Positions 52,862-61,834 of a stretch of 64,000 nucleotides of DNA are shown here, one piece after another. A model generated the notes under the pieces. The model worked only from the letters and a program-made list of their open reading frames with translations, searched no databases and had not been told where the DNA came from. Source of the DNA: VXNE01 sp965217825 (GTDB lineage: Bacteria; Pseudomonadota; Gammaproteobacteria; Pseudomonadales; Azotimanducaceae); the NCBI GenBank assembly GCA_965217825.1, contig OZ244571.1:3286001-3350000 (forward strand), read 5' to 3'. A program made the translations under genes and the position numbers. Position 1 is the stretch's first letter; each line of letters begins with the position of its first letter.

Positions 52862-53257
52862 ATGCTGCCCAGCGGTTCTGGGCTTTCGGATGAACTAGGG
52901 GGTACGCCGGTGCTATACCTCACGCGGAAGCGGAAACCGAGGGTCGCTCATCTGTGGGACGGGGAGGACACGTATTGTCGGATGCATTCGACCGGCGGGT
53001 TAAACCCCGAGAAATTCGGGGTGAGCTCGAGCGCCCACGGTCTGCCCATCTGTGCCATGTGCCAGCACGTGCGAGAGGATGACGAAGCGGTCACGATAGA
53101 AGCTAAGGCCAAAGAGATCGCTAACCTGCTGGCCGAGTGGCGACCGGACCTAGATGCCGAGGAAATCGGCGCGGTGCTAGTAAGGTCAGCCGAACTCTAC
53201 GCCTGCGCTCGACCGGGAACGGCGCGACATGTACGACACAAGACAGGCGTGCCTTGA
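52862..53257 (+). CDS. Small zinc-knuckle-like hypothetical protein
   Basis: A 131-aa frame from ATG 52862; GTG 52912 (VLYLTRKRKPRVAHLW) is an alternative that fits the start of the conserved-looking part. The centre DTYCRMHSTGGLNPEKFGV then LPICAMCQHV contains C-x-H and CAMC, a possible metal knuckle. The C-terminal part is helical and acidic. Family not known; it could be a regulator or part of a phage-derived remnant. Confidence 0.5.
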   Translation: MLPSGSGLSDELGGTPVLYLTRKRKPRVAHLWDGEDTYCRMHSTGGLNPEKFGVSSSAHGLPICAMCQHVREDDEAVTIEAKAKEIANLLAEWRPDLDAEEIGAVLVRSAELYACARPGTARHVRHKTGVP

Positions 53258-53755
53258 AGCACTCCAACGGCGAACTGGGGCCGCGATCGAAATGCAGAAA
53301 TGGCCCTTGTCTTGATGGCACCGCCGACGCGGCGTGTGGCCGGGCATGTCTAGAGACGCCGAATGGAAACGGCGGCCTGCATAGTTAGGGGTAGCTAGTG
53401 CTTTCATAGGCATTTGTACGGCGCATTCGTGAGGACAGCCGCATGGAGCGCATAGCTTTAATAATTCTGGTCGTTCTGGCTGCTGGCAGAGCTGGCGTAG
53501 AGGATTTCTCCAACGCCGAAGCTTGCGCCATCCGAGAGTGAAACGACAGTAATTTACGCCTTTGCGCTGACATTTGGGATCAGGGCATGCACGAATGGCC
53601 AGATTTCAAAGCCTCGAGCAGGGCGCTCCCGGGATCGTGGGCAAGTTCGTCGAGTGCTGACCAACCGCGCGAAACGCTACGTCATTCGGAGACGGTTTCT
53701 TTCCGAGCGTGTAGCGCATCGATGAGCTGGCGACAATACAAGCAGGCGTCGACAT
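53258..53755. other. Gap with no supported gene
   Basis: 498 bases. Short overlapping frames only; no motif seen. It may contain the lost 5' part of the SLOG gene that follows. Confidence 0.35.
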
Positions 53756-54454
53756 GTGCACCGTACTCCTTCCTGTATTGCGAGTTTTCGAGGCAGCCAG
53801 CTAATCAGCGACGCCATCCTGCAGCGCCGACGAAGAACGGCTGTTCACGGCGGAACCGTGGCTGTCACCGATTACCTGGCTTGGCCCGTTCACATCCGAA
53901 TGACGTCAAACGCGCTTGCAACGTTTTCCGCCGAGCACGAACCTGCCGCGCACTTGGTCTTCCTGGCGCTCGACGGCGGACGGTTAGCGCGGGAAGAAAG
54001 ACTCGAGCTGCATGCGCGCGAACCGCATGAGGACGAATGGGCGAAGGGACTGACGGCAATGCGGAATGTCATGCGAGGGGACATTCGGGCGCGCATCGTT
54101 CTAGGCGGCAGAGTCGAGGGATACAAAGGAACAATGCCCGGAATCGCTGAGGAGACCCGCATCTCGCTCGAAGCCGGTCAGCCGGTCTTCGTCCTCGGCG
54201 GATTCGGCGGATGCGCGCGCGACGTTGCGGAGACGGTTGGTCTCATCGAGCGTTGGTCCGGTTCACGAGATGACTGGACTGGTCGCCATTGTTTTCGGCA
54301 ATACTCTCCCGACGACCTTCACAACGGTCTTTCCGCCCAGGAAAACGTCGTCTTGGCGCGGACACCCCACATTCAGGAAGCAGTAGCCCTGGTGGACCGA
54401 GGTCTCCGTCGAATCCGCGGAGGTCAAGACGCCGATGCACAAAGTATTCATTAG
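53756..54454 (+). CDS. SLOG-domain protein, possibly N-terminally truncated
   Basis: A 232-aa frame from GTG 53756; the true start is unclear. The centre TAVHGGTVAVTDYLAWPVHI, then LVFLALDGGRL, then IVLGGRVEGYKGTMPGIAEE and AGQPVFVLGGFGGCARDVAE carries the GGR...PGIxEE motif of SLOG domains, Rossmann-like folds that bind nucleotide or NAD-derived signals. It overlaps by 20 bases the start of a TIR-like frame, as in SLOG-TIR pairs. SLOG proteins are sensors in Thoeris-like and CBASS-like systems. The N-terminal effector or membrane part that often accompanies SLOG is absent. Confidence 0.6.
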   Translation: MHRTPSCIASFRGSQLISDAILQRRRRTAVHGGTVAVTDYLAWPVHIRMTSNALATFSAEHEPAAHLVFLALDGGRLAREERLELHAREPHEDEWAKGLTAMRNVMRGDIRARIVLGGRVEGYKGTMPGIAEETRISLEAGQPVFVLGGFGGCARDVAETVGLIERWSGSRDDWTGRHCFRQYSPDDLHNGLSAQENVVLARTPHIQEAVALVDRGLRRIRGGQDADAQSIH

Positions 54455-54521
54455 CTACCACCACGATATCGGTCGTACCTTGGGAAAGGACAAACGACAC
54501 AACGCTCGAATTTCTGATTGA
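54435..54521 (+). pseudogene. Truncated TIR-like (MTH538 type) protein start
   Basis: ATG 54435 opens MHKVFISYHHD, the standard start of MTH538/DUF1863 TIR-like proteins such as ThsB. After 11 residues the match ends, and the frame stops at 54519-54521 after 28 codons. The overlap with the SLOG gene shows the two were an operon; the TIR body has been replaced by unrelated DNA. Confidence 0.6.
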
Positions 54522-54703
54522 GGCCGCCTCCCGTAACCGCTCGAACTGCCCATACGACCTGAGCAGACGCATGAGACGGGCCAACTCCTGAGTTGCCGAC
54601 AAGCGCCACGTATTCCCGCCCCGTCAGCAGCGCCGGTACGTAGGACATTGAGGCACATCCTGTTTGAGCCGCCGCGCGGACGCTCAAGCCGTGGGGAGGA
54701 TCG

Positions 54704-54850
54704 TCAATAGTGGTATCGGCACTGCAGGATCAAGCCACGGCCACCCTCGACCTTGTACACGAGTCGGTGTTCCTGGGTAATCCGCCGCGACCAGCAGCCG
54801 GCGTAGTCATGCTTCAGTGGTTCCGGTTTCCCCATACCGAGCACGGGTCG
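54704..54850 (-). pseudogene. C-terminal fragment of a YoeB/Txe-type toxin
   Basis: The frame ends in GKPEPLKHDYAGCWSRRITQ then EHRLVYKVEGGRGLILQCRY, the C-terminal half of YoeB mRNA interferases including the Arg/His/Tyr active-site region. The N-terminal half and any YefM antitoxin are missing; upstream bases belong to the nucleotidyltransferase gene. It is not functional as it stands. Confidence 0.75.
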
Positions 54851-54851
54851 G

Positions 54852-55412
54852 TCACGGCCGAAACGCGCGTCCCGTCTCTGCGAGACGGTCCAGCGCTCGA
54901 ACACGTTCGTCGCTTTCGCCCAAAGAGGCGACCAGAATTTCGCGAACCGCATCGAAATCCAGTCGGCCTGCCTTTCGCATCTCTTCGAGGTCCGACCAGT
55001 CCCTCGTGCGGTTGAAGAATGCTTTGAAGATCGCCGTGTCGAGACAACTCAGGAACGGCATGCGAATGCGGCCGAGGCGCTCCCAACGCGTCCGTGCCGC
55101 CGCCGACTCGTGAAGCGGGGTGGAGTTGACAAAGATATCGACGGGCGTGTCGCCCCACCACACGCGAACCTGTCCATCGTCCTCCAGTCGGACGATATCC
55201 GAGTCGGATAGCGCCGCCCCCGATGGCAACGCGCTGCGGAGCAATGCGGCGTCCGCCTCGGCAATAAACACGTTTATGTCCACGTCGATGGTTGCCCGGG
55301 GGTCGCCGACACACCACGCCAACGCCAGCGCGCCTCCGAACGCATGCGGCAAATCCGCCTCCGTCAAGGCGCTGTGGATGGCACCGACCTTCTCGATCAG
55401 ACCGCTGGTCAC
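54852..55412 (-). CDS. Nucleotidyltransferase-fold protein (toxin-like)
   Basis: A 186-aa protein from GTG 55412. HAFGGALALAWCVGDPRATI then DVDINVFI has the GG...R.T.DxDl pattern of small nucleotidyltransferase-fold proteins found in AbiEii/MNT-type modules; DTPVDIFVN may give the third acidic residue. It follows a 71-aa gene with a four-base gap. The sequence ends normally at 54852, where the YoeB fragment begins. Function as toxin is inference. Confidence 0.7.
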   Translation of the reverse strand: MTSGLIEKVGAIHSALTEADLPHAFGGALALAWCVGDPRATIDVDINVFIAEADAALLRSALPSGAALSDSDIVRLEDDGQVRVWWGDTPVDIFVNSTPLHESAAARTRWERLGRIRMPFLSCLDTAIFKAFFNRTRDWSDLEEMRKAGRLDFDAVREILVASLGESDERVRALDRLAETGRAFRP

Positions 55413-55416
55413 GGCG

Positions 55417-55632
55417 CTATCCCGATGAGTTCGACTTGATCAGACGCTTCAGTACGGGGTAACTCAAGGGCGCGCGCGGTCGCATTGGGAACGACTCGGC
55501 GAGTTCGATCACCGCTTCGAGCTCCTCTCCGCGAGGGAGGCGCGGTTGCGGACGAGGTCGTGCGCGGGAGCGCTCCACGGCCGACACGAGCCGAGCCATC
55601 TTTTCGGCGACGTCTGTTGTCTCTTGTTCCAC
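55417..55632 (-). CDS. Small protein upstream of nucleotidyltransferase (antitoxin-like)
   Basis: A 71-aa protein from GTG 55632 (VEQETTDVAEKMARLVSAVE...LIKSNSSG). It is charged and proline/arginine-rich (RSRARPRPQPRLPRGEE) with no known domain. The tight spacing to the nucleotidyltransferase gene suggests a two-gene module, with this as the antitoxin or adaptor. Confidence 0.55.
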   Translation of the reverse strand: MEQETTDVAEKMARLVSAVERSRARPRPQPRLPRGEELEAVIELAESFPMRPRAPLSYPVLKRLIKSNSSG

Positions 55633-55677
55633 GGGTCGGCGATTTGCTCCAATGGCCGTTAAGCATATACAACTTCC

Positions 55678-56676
55678 ATGGGACAAACGCCGCCGAGGAC
55701 GCTCGCATTGCTCCTGCGCCTTGGCGAATCGGGGGATTTCGACTGGCGGGACACGCTCGGGCGAAGCGCGGTCGCCGCGCTCGCCGCCCTGCCCCTGGCG
55801 CTGAGTCCCCGCGACGAGATGCCCGAAGTGACCTGGCCGCCCGCACCGTCGCGCAAACCCGTTGGCGCCGCCGAGCTCCGCGATCTTTTCGTGCTGGCCT
55901 GGCGTTGCGGGCTGGCGGAGGAAGCGGAAACTGCGGCGGCGGTCATCGCAACGCATCCAAGGGAAATAGCGCCTCAACGGGCCGTCCCGGCGGCGCTGGA
56001 AGGGTTATTCCTGGAGGAGGGATTAGCGGGCAGCGCGGCCTATCTGCTGTTGTGGCGCCACGCCGCCGATTCGCTGCTGGACCGCATGGACGACATAAGC
56101 CAGCGGTCAAACGTCGGCTGGTGGCCGGAGCCCAAGGACCGTTGGGTTCTGTACCAGGACGCCGTGCTGCCCCACCACTTCAAGGGAGGGCCCCGGGTGC
56201 GGGGCGTGTCCCACCGGATCACCGCCCGGGTTGAACGCCAATCCACCGACCAGGACGGGGCCATCATCGCCGATGGCGGCCGATTCGGCGGCTGGAGCGT
56301 ATTCATCCGCGGCAACCGGCTGCACTACACCACCAACAACTTCGGTGAGCGATGCCGCACAACCTCCCCCGCCGCCATCCCGCCGGGCGCCGTGACGCTT
56401 CGGGCGGATGTCGTGCGAACCGGCGAGGATGAGGGACGCGTGCGTTTCTACGTCGACGACGAGCCTGCGGGAGAAGGCGTGCTGTCGCCGTTCCACCAGT
56501 ACAACTTCGTCAATGAACCCCTCGATGTCGGCCGGGACAGCCAGACCCCAGTTGACGATTTCTACGAGTCGCCCTTCGTCTTCCGGGGGATGATCGTTGA
56601 CGTCGTGATCGAGGCGTTCGGCGAGGAGGTGATGGACTACGAGGTGCTGCTGGAGGAGTTGATGGCGAGCCAGTAA
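55678..56676 (+). CDS. Chimera: oxygenase C-terminal repeat fused to arylsulfatase C-terminus
   Basis: A 332-aa frame from ATG 55678. Residues 1 to about 135 repeat the C-terminal region of the 2OG oxygenase at the window's end (TLALLLRLGESGDFDWRDT to ELRDLFVLAWRCGL); the last ~140 bases of the visible overlap are identical. From about residue 140 (nt 56095) it becomes an arylsulfatase C-terminal domain: GPRVRGVSHRITARVE, DGAIIADGGRFGGWSVFIRG, LDVGRDSQTPV. No sulfatase active site is present. It is most likely a recombination product without enzyme function, although the frame is intact. Confidence 0.75.
   Translation: MGQTPPRTLALLLRLGESGDFDWRDTLGRSAVAALAALPLALSPRDEMPEVTWPPAPSRKPVGAAELRDLFVLAWRCGLAEEAETAAAVIATHPREIAPQRAVPAALEGLFLEEGLAGSAAYLLLWRHAADSLLDRMDDISQRSNVGWWPEPKDRWVLYQDAVLPHHFKGGPRVRGVSHRITARVERQSTDQDGAIIADGGRFGGWSVFIRGNRLHYTTNNFGERCRTTSPAAIPPGAVTLRADVVRTGEDEGRVRFYVDDEPAGEGVLSPFHQYNFVNEPLDVGRDSQTPVDDFYESPFVFRGMIVDVVIEAFGEEVMDYEVLLEELMASQ
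55697..55920 (+). repeat. Direct repeat, first copy (partner at 63785-64000)
   Basis: About 220 bases match 63785-64000 in the same orientation; the right two thirds are identical and the left third has scattered differences. The second copy continues past the window edge, so the full length is unknown. Confidence 0.85.
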
Positions 56677-56740
56677 GGGCCACCATCCATCGGCAAAGGA
56701 ACTGATGGCCGAGGATGCCGACGTCGCACCGCTCCGGCTT

Positions 56741-56775
56741 TTGCCAAGGTACGCGGCTAGCGTATAGTAGGGGTC
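56741..56775 (+). promoter_or_regulatory. Promoter and ribosome binding site of the HigBA module
   Basis: TTGCCA (56741-56746) and TATAGT (56763-56768) are separated by 16 bases, a good sigma-70 match. TAGGGG follows directly before the GTG at 56776, so the leader is very short. Confidence 0.6.
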
Positions 56776-57096
56776 GTGCTGTTCATCGAGACATCGACAT
56801 TCACGAAGGAGCTGTCACGACATCTCGACGACGACGGATACGCCGCGCTGCAGGCGTTCCTCAGCGTCCATCCGGACGCCGGCGACGTCATCCCCGGCAC
56901 CGGCGGCATCCGCAAGATCCGCTGGGCGATGCCAAGACGTGGAAAGCGCGGCGGCAGCCGCGTGATCTACTACTGGCTGACGAAACGTGACCACATCTAT
57001 CTGCTCACCGTGTACGCCAAGGGCGTCAAGGACGATCTGACGGCCTCCGAGCGCGACGCGTGGCGCAAGGCCGTGGAGGCAATCGACAATGACTGA
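56776..57096 (+). CDS. HigB/RelE-type toxin
   Basis: A 106-aa protein from GTG 56776. GDVIPGTGGIRKIRWAMPRRG then KRGGSRVIYYWL then IYLLTVYAKGVKDDLTASE is the core of HigB/RelE-like ribosome-dependent mRNA interferases. The toxin gene precedes the antitoxin gene and overlaps it by eight bases, the HigBA order. The frame is complete. Confidence 0.88.
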   Translation: MLFIETSTFTKELSRHLDDDGYAALQAFLSVHPDAGDVIPGTGGIRKIRWAMPRRGKRGGSRVIYYWLTKRDHIYLLTVYAKGVKDDLTASERDAWRKAVEAIDND

Positions 57097-57403
57097 ACGC
57101 AACATCGCAACCGAGGTTCTCGACGGTCTCCGGGAGATTGCCGAGCACCGCGCCGGCAAGCTCACGCTCCGCACCGTGCGCGTCGAACCCCGGCCACTCC
57201 CCGAACTCACCCCGGACGCCATCCGCGATATCCGGAACCGACTCGACGTCTCCAGGGCGGTGTTCGCGCACATGATCCGCGTCCCCGTCCGGACCGTCGA
57301 ACGCTGGGAGCAGGGCAGGTCGTCGCCGCCCGATTCGGCCGCAGCCCTGATCCTCATGGCGCAGAAGTATCCCGACACGTTCGAGCGCCTGGCCTCCCTG
57401 TAG
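57089..57403 (+). CDS. HigA/NadS-like XRE antitoxin
   Basis: A 104-aa protein from ATG 57089 with an XRE helix-turn-helix in its C-terminal half (IRNRLDVSRAVFAHMIRVPV then RTVERWEQGRSSP). It neutralises the upstream toxin and should repress the promoter at 56741. Complete and typical in length. Confidence 0.88.
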   Translation: MTERNIATEVLDGLREIAEHRAGKLTLRTVRVEPRPLPELTPDAIRDIRNRLDVSRAVFAHMIRVPVRTVERWEQGRSSPPDSAAALILMAQKYPDTFERLASL

Positions 57404-57605
57404 CGCTCGCCGCCGGGACCGCCGGATCAAGCTGGCAACGGTCGAGACGGAAACCTGGCGCGCATCGCTCACCGACTCCCGAGAGGCGTAGCCATGTGAG
57501 CGGACAAAACGCCGACTAATAACCAATCCGGCCAAGGCCTAAAGCATGGATCGATTGTCAACGACCGGTCGGCACACGGTCCATGGCGCAAACGCCCTGC
57601 GACAG

Positions 57606-60434
57606 CTACGGCACCGATTTCATCCTGTTTGCCAGCGCCCGTTCGACCTGATCCAACACGGCGTCCAGGCGCGTGCCCAGATCTTCGGCCAGGAACCGCA
57701 GCACGAGGTAGCCGTTCTCCTGCAATAGTGCGTCCTTGCGCCGATCACGCCGGTACGCATCCTCGTCCGCGAGATGTTGCGGGCCGTCCAACTCGATCAC
57801 GATGCGCGCCTTGGCGTCCAGGAAGTCCACTTCCATGTCGCCCTGTTCGCAGAACGGGATCGGCAGTCTTGCGTTCGTTCGGAACCGATCACGGGTCGCA
57901 GGCGCACCCTGCAGGTGCCGCAGCAGGAAAGCCTCGCTGGCGCTCCGCACACGGTCGGAGTCCGTAGCGTCCGTGGTGATCTCGTCGACGAGTCGCAGAA
58001 AGAGATCGGCCCCGCGCGCATCCACGCCATCGCGGGCGAGACGGCCAACGCTTGCCTGGAACCGTTGCTTCCAGAGATCGTGCGCCGGCAGTTCCACGCT
58101 GGCGGGCCAGCCAGGGACGGCGCTGGCCGGCAGCTCCACGGTGTACCCCTGGGCTTCGTAGGCGCGGCGGCGCTTTTCGAACATGCGCGCCAGCATCGGC
58201 ACATCGATGTCGGCGTAATCGTACACGCGCACTTCGCGCTTGCCTTCATGCAGGCGATGCAGACGCCCGACATACTGCGCGACGGTGCCTCGCCAGGAAA
58301 CGGGCATGGTCAGAAAAAGCGTGTCGAGGCGCGGCTCGTCGAAACCCTCCCCGACGAATCGACCCGTGGCCAGCACCACCTGCGACCCCTGCGCTCCGCC
58401 GATCCGCGCGAGCGCGGACGACAACGCCTTCGGGCTCATCCCGCCGCGGAGCGAGACGACTTCGAGTCCCGCGTCGGCAAAGCGACCGGCAAGCGTTTCA
58501 AGATGCTCGACACGTTCGGTCAGCACCAGCGGCGAGCGAGCGGCGGCGGCGCAGTCCGCTACATCTCTGCAGATCGCCGCATTGCGCGTTTCGTCGGCGA
58601 TCAACTGGCCGCAAAGGCGGTGGAACTCCGCGCGGGGATCGGTCTCGGGGTCGCCGCTCGGTCGAAACCCCGTGGGCCGCACCAGGACGCACCGCGAAAA
58701 CGGTTGATCAACCGTTGGAACTCGCCCATCGGCACGGTGACGGATCGGACCACAGTGCAAGCAAATGATCGGATGGTGGCCGTCCTTGCGCACAATCGTC
58801 GCTGTCAAACCCGTAATGTATCTGGCCTTTGCGCGGCTCACGACCAGTTCGAAACTGCGGGCCGGGACATGATGGCACTCGTCGACGATCACGAAACCGT
58901 AGTCGGCCACGCGGTCGTCCACTACGCCCTTCCTGACGAGACTCTGCATCAATGCGACATCCACCGCGCCGGTGAGCTTCTTGCGTCGCCCGCTCAGGCG
59001 ACCGATCCGATCCTTCCCGATATCCAGGAACTCCGCCAGCCGGTCGATCCACTGCTGCAGCAATTGTTCGCGATGCACGACGACAAGCGTGTTGACCCCT
59101 CGTCGAGCGATCAGCCAGGCGGCAACCACCGTCTTGCCGAACGCCGTGGCCGCCGCGAGAACCCCCGTGTCGTGCGCCATCAAGGCTCTCGCCGCCGCCT
59201 CCTGATCGGGGCGAAGCGCGCCTCGGAACTTGACTTCGAGTGGCTGACCCACGCACCGCTGGTCCGTTGTCGAAATCCCGATTCCGAGCGCCCGAAGCAT
59301 CTCCTTCGCTTCCTCAAGGCAGCCGCGCGGCAGGCCAACGTAGTTCGGCCCGTCCTCGACGCAGTCGACGATTCTCGGTTTGCCGTACGTGGGCAGCCGC
59401 AGTGCCTGCGCGCGATAGAACTCCGGGTTTTGAAACGCGCCCAGGCGCATCAGCCGAGTGACCAGCGCGGGAGGCAGGTCAGCTTTGGCGATATACACGC
59501 GATCGGCCAGGACCAGTTCCACGGTGTCGGGAAGCGGCCCGACGACTGGCGAATGGGGTTGGCGCCGAGAGGGCGGCGCCGACCAGGGCGCCATGGCGAA
59601 GGCGTCGTCCTCGACCACGGCGCGCACGCCCAGGACCCGCCCTCGGCGCTCCGCCCGGTCCACAACGGACTCGGCACTCGCTGGAGACACCCTTCCCAAC
59701 CCGGAGAGGAACGCCCACTGGTCCGCGTGGGCATTCAGTTCGTCGTCCACGAAGACGCTGTTTCCGGCGCGACGGGGCCCGTGTTGCAGCGGCAGGGCGA
59801 TCAGGTTTCCGAAACCCCCGCGCGGCAATGTGTCCTGGCTCGGGAAGAACCGGTCGTACGAGCGGAATCCGAGATCGGGCCGCTCATCCATGGCGGCGGT
59901 GAGCAGCATGGCCCCCAGGCGCCGGGCCAGGCCCGCTGGCACGGCTCCGTCGAAGAAGACCCAGACATGACCGCCATTCCCCGAGCGTGAGCGTTCCAGG
60001 GCTGCGGGAACGTCACGCGCGACGCACGCGTTGAAATACGCCACGGCATCGGCGCCCCATGTCGGCCCGTCGAAGTCGACCACCACAAAGTGGCAGGTCT
60101 CGTCGAGCAGCATGGGATAGACACCCATCACAAACGGCTTGCCGTGTTCGTCCGCGCCCAGCAAGTGTCCGCGAATCGCGTCGTCGGTGACGGCCAGGAA
60201 CCGGCTGTTCGGGCACTCGGCGCACTTGATGCGAGGCTTGCCGCAAACGCCCGGCACCCACTCGTTGCCGCACGCCGGGGCGTACCCCGACCGGCCCGAC
60301 GTGCGGCTCTCGAACCGTCGCGGATAGATGTCCTCGCGACCTCGGAAAAGGGACCGGAAGAGCGCGATCTTGCGCTCCGGAGACGAGCGATGATCGACGC
60401 CGGCGGGATCGATGGGTGGCATGCAGCGCTCCAT
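57606..60434 (-). CDS. TOTE-type primase - SF2 helicase - DUF559-like nuclease
   Basis: A 942-aa protein from ATG 60434 (alternative ATG 60422). The N-terminal archaeo-eukaryotic-primase-like domain has DFD at 120-122 and SGNGGHVWVFF at 151-161 with H156, preceded by a cysteine cluster (C64, C71, C74). The SF2 helicase part has Walker A ATAFGKT (K434), DECHH at 518-522 and TGLTATI; the C-terminal helicase motif is YVGRLHRLHEGKREV. The last ~90 residues (RIVIELDGPQHLADEDAYRR then DALLQENGYLVLRF) are a DUF559/Vsr-like nuclease. This matches AEP-helicase-nuclease proteins of TOTE conflict systems. Confidence 0.85.
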   Translation of the reverse strand: MERCMPPIDPAGVDHRSSPERKIALFRSLFRGREDIYPRRFESRTSGRSGYAPACGNEWVPGVCGKPRIKCAECPNSRFLAVTDDAIRGHLLGADEHGKPFVMGVYPMLLDETCHFVVVDFDGPTWGADAVAYFNACVARDVPAALERSRSGNGGHVWVFFDGAVPAGLARRLGAMLLTAAMDERPDLGFRSYDRFFPSQDTLPRGGFGNLIALPLQHGPRRAGNSVFVDDELNAHADQWAFLSGLGRVSPASAESVVDRAERRGRVLGVRAVVEDDAFAMAPWSAPPSRRQPHSPVVGPLPDTVELVLADRVYIAKADLPPALVTRLMRLGAFQNPEFYRAQALRLPTYGKPRIVDCVEDGPNYVGLPRGCLEEAKEMLRALGIGISTTDQRCVGQPLEVKFRGALRPDQEAAARALMAHDTGVLAAATAFGKTVVAAWLIARRGVNTLVVVHREQLLQQWIDRLAEFLDIGKDRIGRLSGRRKKLTGAVDVALMQSLVRKGVVDDRVADYGFVIVDECHHVPARSFELVVSRAKARYITGLTATIVRKDGHHPIICLHCGPIRHRADGRVPTVDQPFSRCVLVRPTGFRPSGDPETDPRAEFHRLCGQLIADETRNAAICRDVADCAAAARSPLVLTERVEHLETLAGRFADAGLEVVSLRGGMSPKALSSALARIGGAQGSQVVLATGRFVGEGFDEPRLDTLFLTMPVSWRGTVAQYVGRLHRLHEGKREVRVYDYADIDVPMLARMFEKRRRAYEAQGYTVELPASAVPGWPASVELPAHDLWKQRFQASVGRLARDGVDARGADLFLRLVDEITTDATDSDRVRSASEAFLLRHLQGAPATRDRFRTNARLPIPFCEQGDMEVDFLDAKARIVIELDGPQHLADEDAYRRDRRKDALLQENGYLVLRFLAEDLGTRLDAVLDQVERALANRMKSVP

Positions 60435-60564
60435 CCGGCCTAGCGTAGCGGGATCAGCCGCGTGGTACTACAACGAGCCTTGTCCAACGTGACATGAGCC
60501 TGAACGGGGGGCGTAAATCCAACGACACATGAGCCTGTAGCGCGGCGTCAGGGATCATCGGAGG

Positions 60565-61824
60565 ATGATCGTGACGCTACAGACGCAACGGGTTCGGACC
60601 CTGGAGCAGGTTCGCGCCTTTGTGGAGGGCAGCGAGGCGGTGGACTTTGCCGGGGGCGCCCGCAAGGGCGTCCACACCTTGGTTCGCCGCACGCTGGTGA
60701 GGTTGGACTATCACCGCCTGGGCAAGGCGGACAAGGGGCTGGTGAAGCGGTATCTGGCGAAGGTGACCGGGTTGTCGCGGGCCCAGTTGACGCGACTGAT
60801 CGGCCAGCATCGCCGGACCGGGCGCATCGAGGATCGGCGCGGCCGAGTGCCGGCGCGGCCGTTCGAGCGGCGCTACACGTCCTCGGACATCCGGCTTTTG
60901 GCGCGGGTGGACGCGGAGCTGGGCCAGATGTCCGGATCCGCCACCCGCGCGGTGCTGCGCCGGGCCTGGACGGTGTTCGGCGATCTCCGATTCGAGCGCT
61001 TGGCGGGGTTGTCCAACGGACATCTGTACAACCTGCGCCAGTCCCGCACCTACCGCAACGTGCGCCGGATCTGGCATCGCACCCGGCCGACGCCGGTGGC
61101 GATTGGGATACGGCGCCGACCGCAGCCGCGGGGACAGCCGGGATTTTTGCGGGTGGACACGGTCCATCAGGGCGACCTGGACGGGGTCAAGGGCGTCTAC
61201 CACATCAACGTGGTGGACGAGGTCACCCAGTACCAGCAGGTGGGCACCGTGCCAGCCATCTCCGAAGCCTTCCTGATTCCGGTGCTCGAAGCGCTGATCG
61301 AGGCGTTTCCCTTTGACGTCAAGGGCTTCCATGCCGACAACGGCTCCGAGTACATCAACCACCGGGTTGCCGAACTGTTGAACAAGCTGCATGTCGGGGA
61401 GTTCACCAAGTCCCGCGCCCGGCAGTCCAACGACAACGCCCTGGTGGAGGGCAAGAACGCCGCGGTGATCCGCAAGTGGCTCGGCCACGCCCACATCCCG
61501 GCGCACTTCGCCGAGCCGGTCAACGCCTTCAACCGGGACGCCCTGTCGCCGTTTCTGAACTACCACCGGCCCTGCCTGTTCCCCACCGAGGAGACCGACG
61601 GTAAGGGCCGGGTGCACAAGCGCTATCGCGATGCCGACGTGATGACCCCCTACGAGAAGCTGAAGTCGCTCACCGACGCCGAGCAATACCTGGCCCGGGG
61701 CATCACCTTCGAGCAACTCGATGTCGCCGCCCACGCGGTCAGCGACCTGGCGGCCGCCGCGGCGCTGAACCAGGCCCGGAACGATCTTTTCCGGTCGATC
61801 GATCGAGAGAACCCCGCCGCCTGA
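60565..61824 (+). CDS. IS481-like transposase, copy B
   Basis: A 419-aa DDE integrase-core transposase, identical in translation to copy A. The start ATG is followed by VTLQTQRVRTLEQVRAF; the catalytic signatures are FLRVDTVHQGDL, GFHADNGSEYINH and NALVEGKN. It is intact. Confidence 0.92.
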   Translation: MIVTLQTQRVRTLEQVRAFVEGSEAVDFAGGARKGVHTLVRRTLVRLDYHRLGKADKGLVKRYLAKVTGLSRAQLTRLIGQHRRTGRIEDRRGRVPARPFERRYTSSDIRLLARVDAELGQMSGSATRAVLRRAWTVFGDLRFERLAGLSNGHLYNLRQSRTYRNVRRIWHRTRPTPVAIGIRRRPQPRGQPGFLRVDTVHQGDLDGVKGVYHINVVDEVTQYQQVGTVPAISEAFLIPVLEALIEAFPFDVKGFHADNGSEYINHRVAELLNKLHVGEFTKSRARQSNDNALVEGKNAAVIRKWLGHAHIPAHFAEPVNAFNRDALSPFLNYHRPCLFPTEETDGKGRVHKRYRDADVMTPYEKLKSLTDAEQYLARGITFEQLDVAAHAVSDLAAAAALNQARNDLFRSIDRENPAA

Positions 61825-61834
61825 GACACTCGGA

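Noticed and set aside
57774..59990. A 738-aa plus-strand frame opposite the TOTE-type gene
   Set aside because: Antisense shadow; the minus strand carries clear primase, helicase and nuclease motifs.
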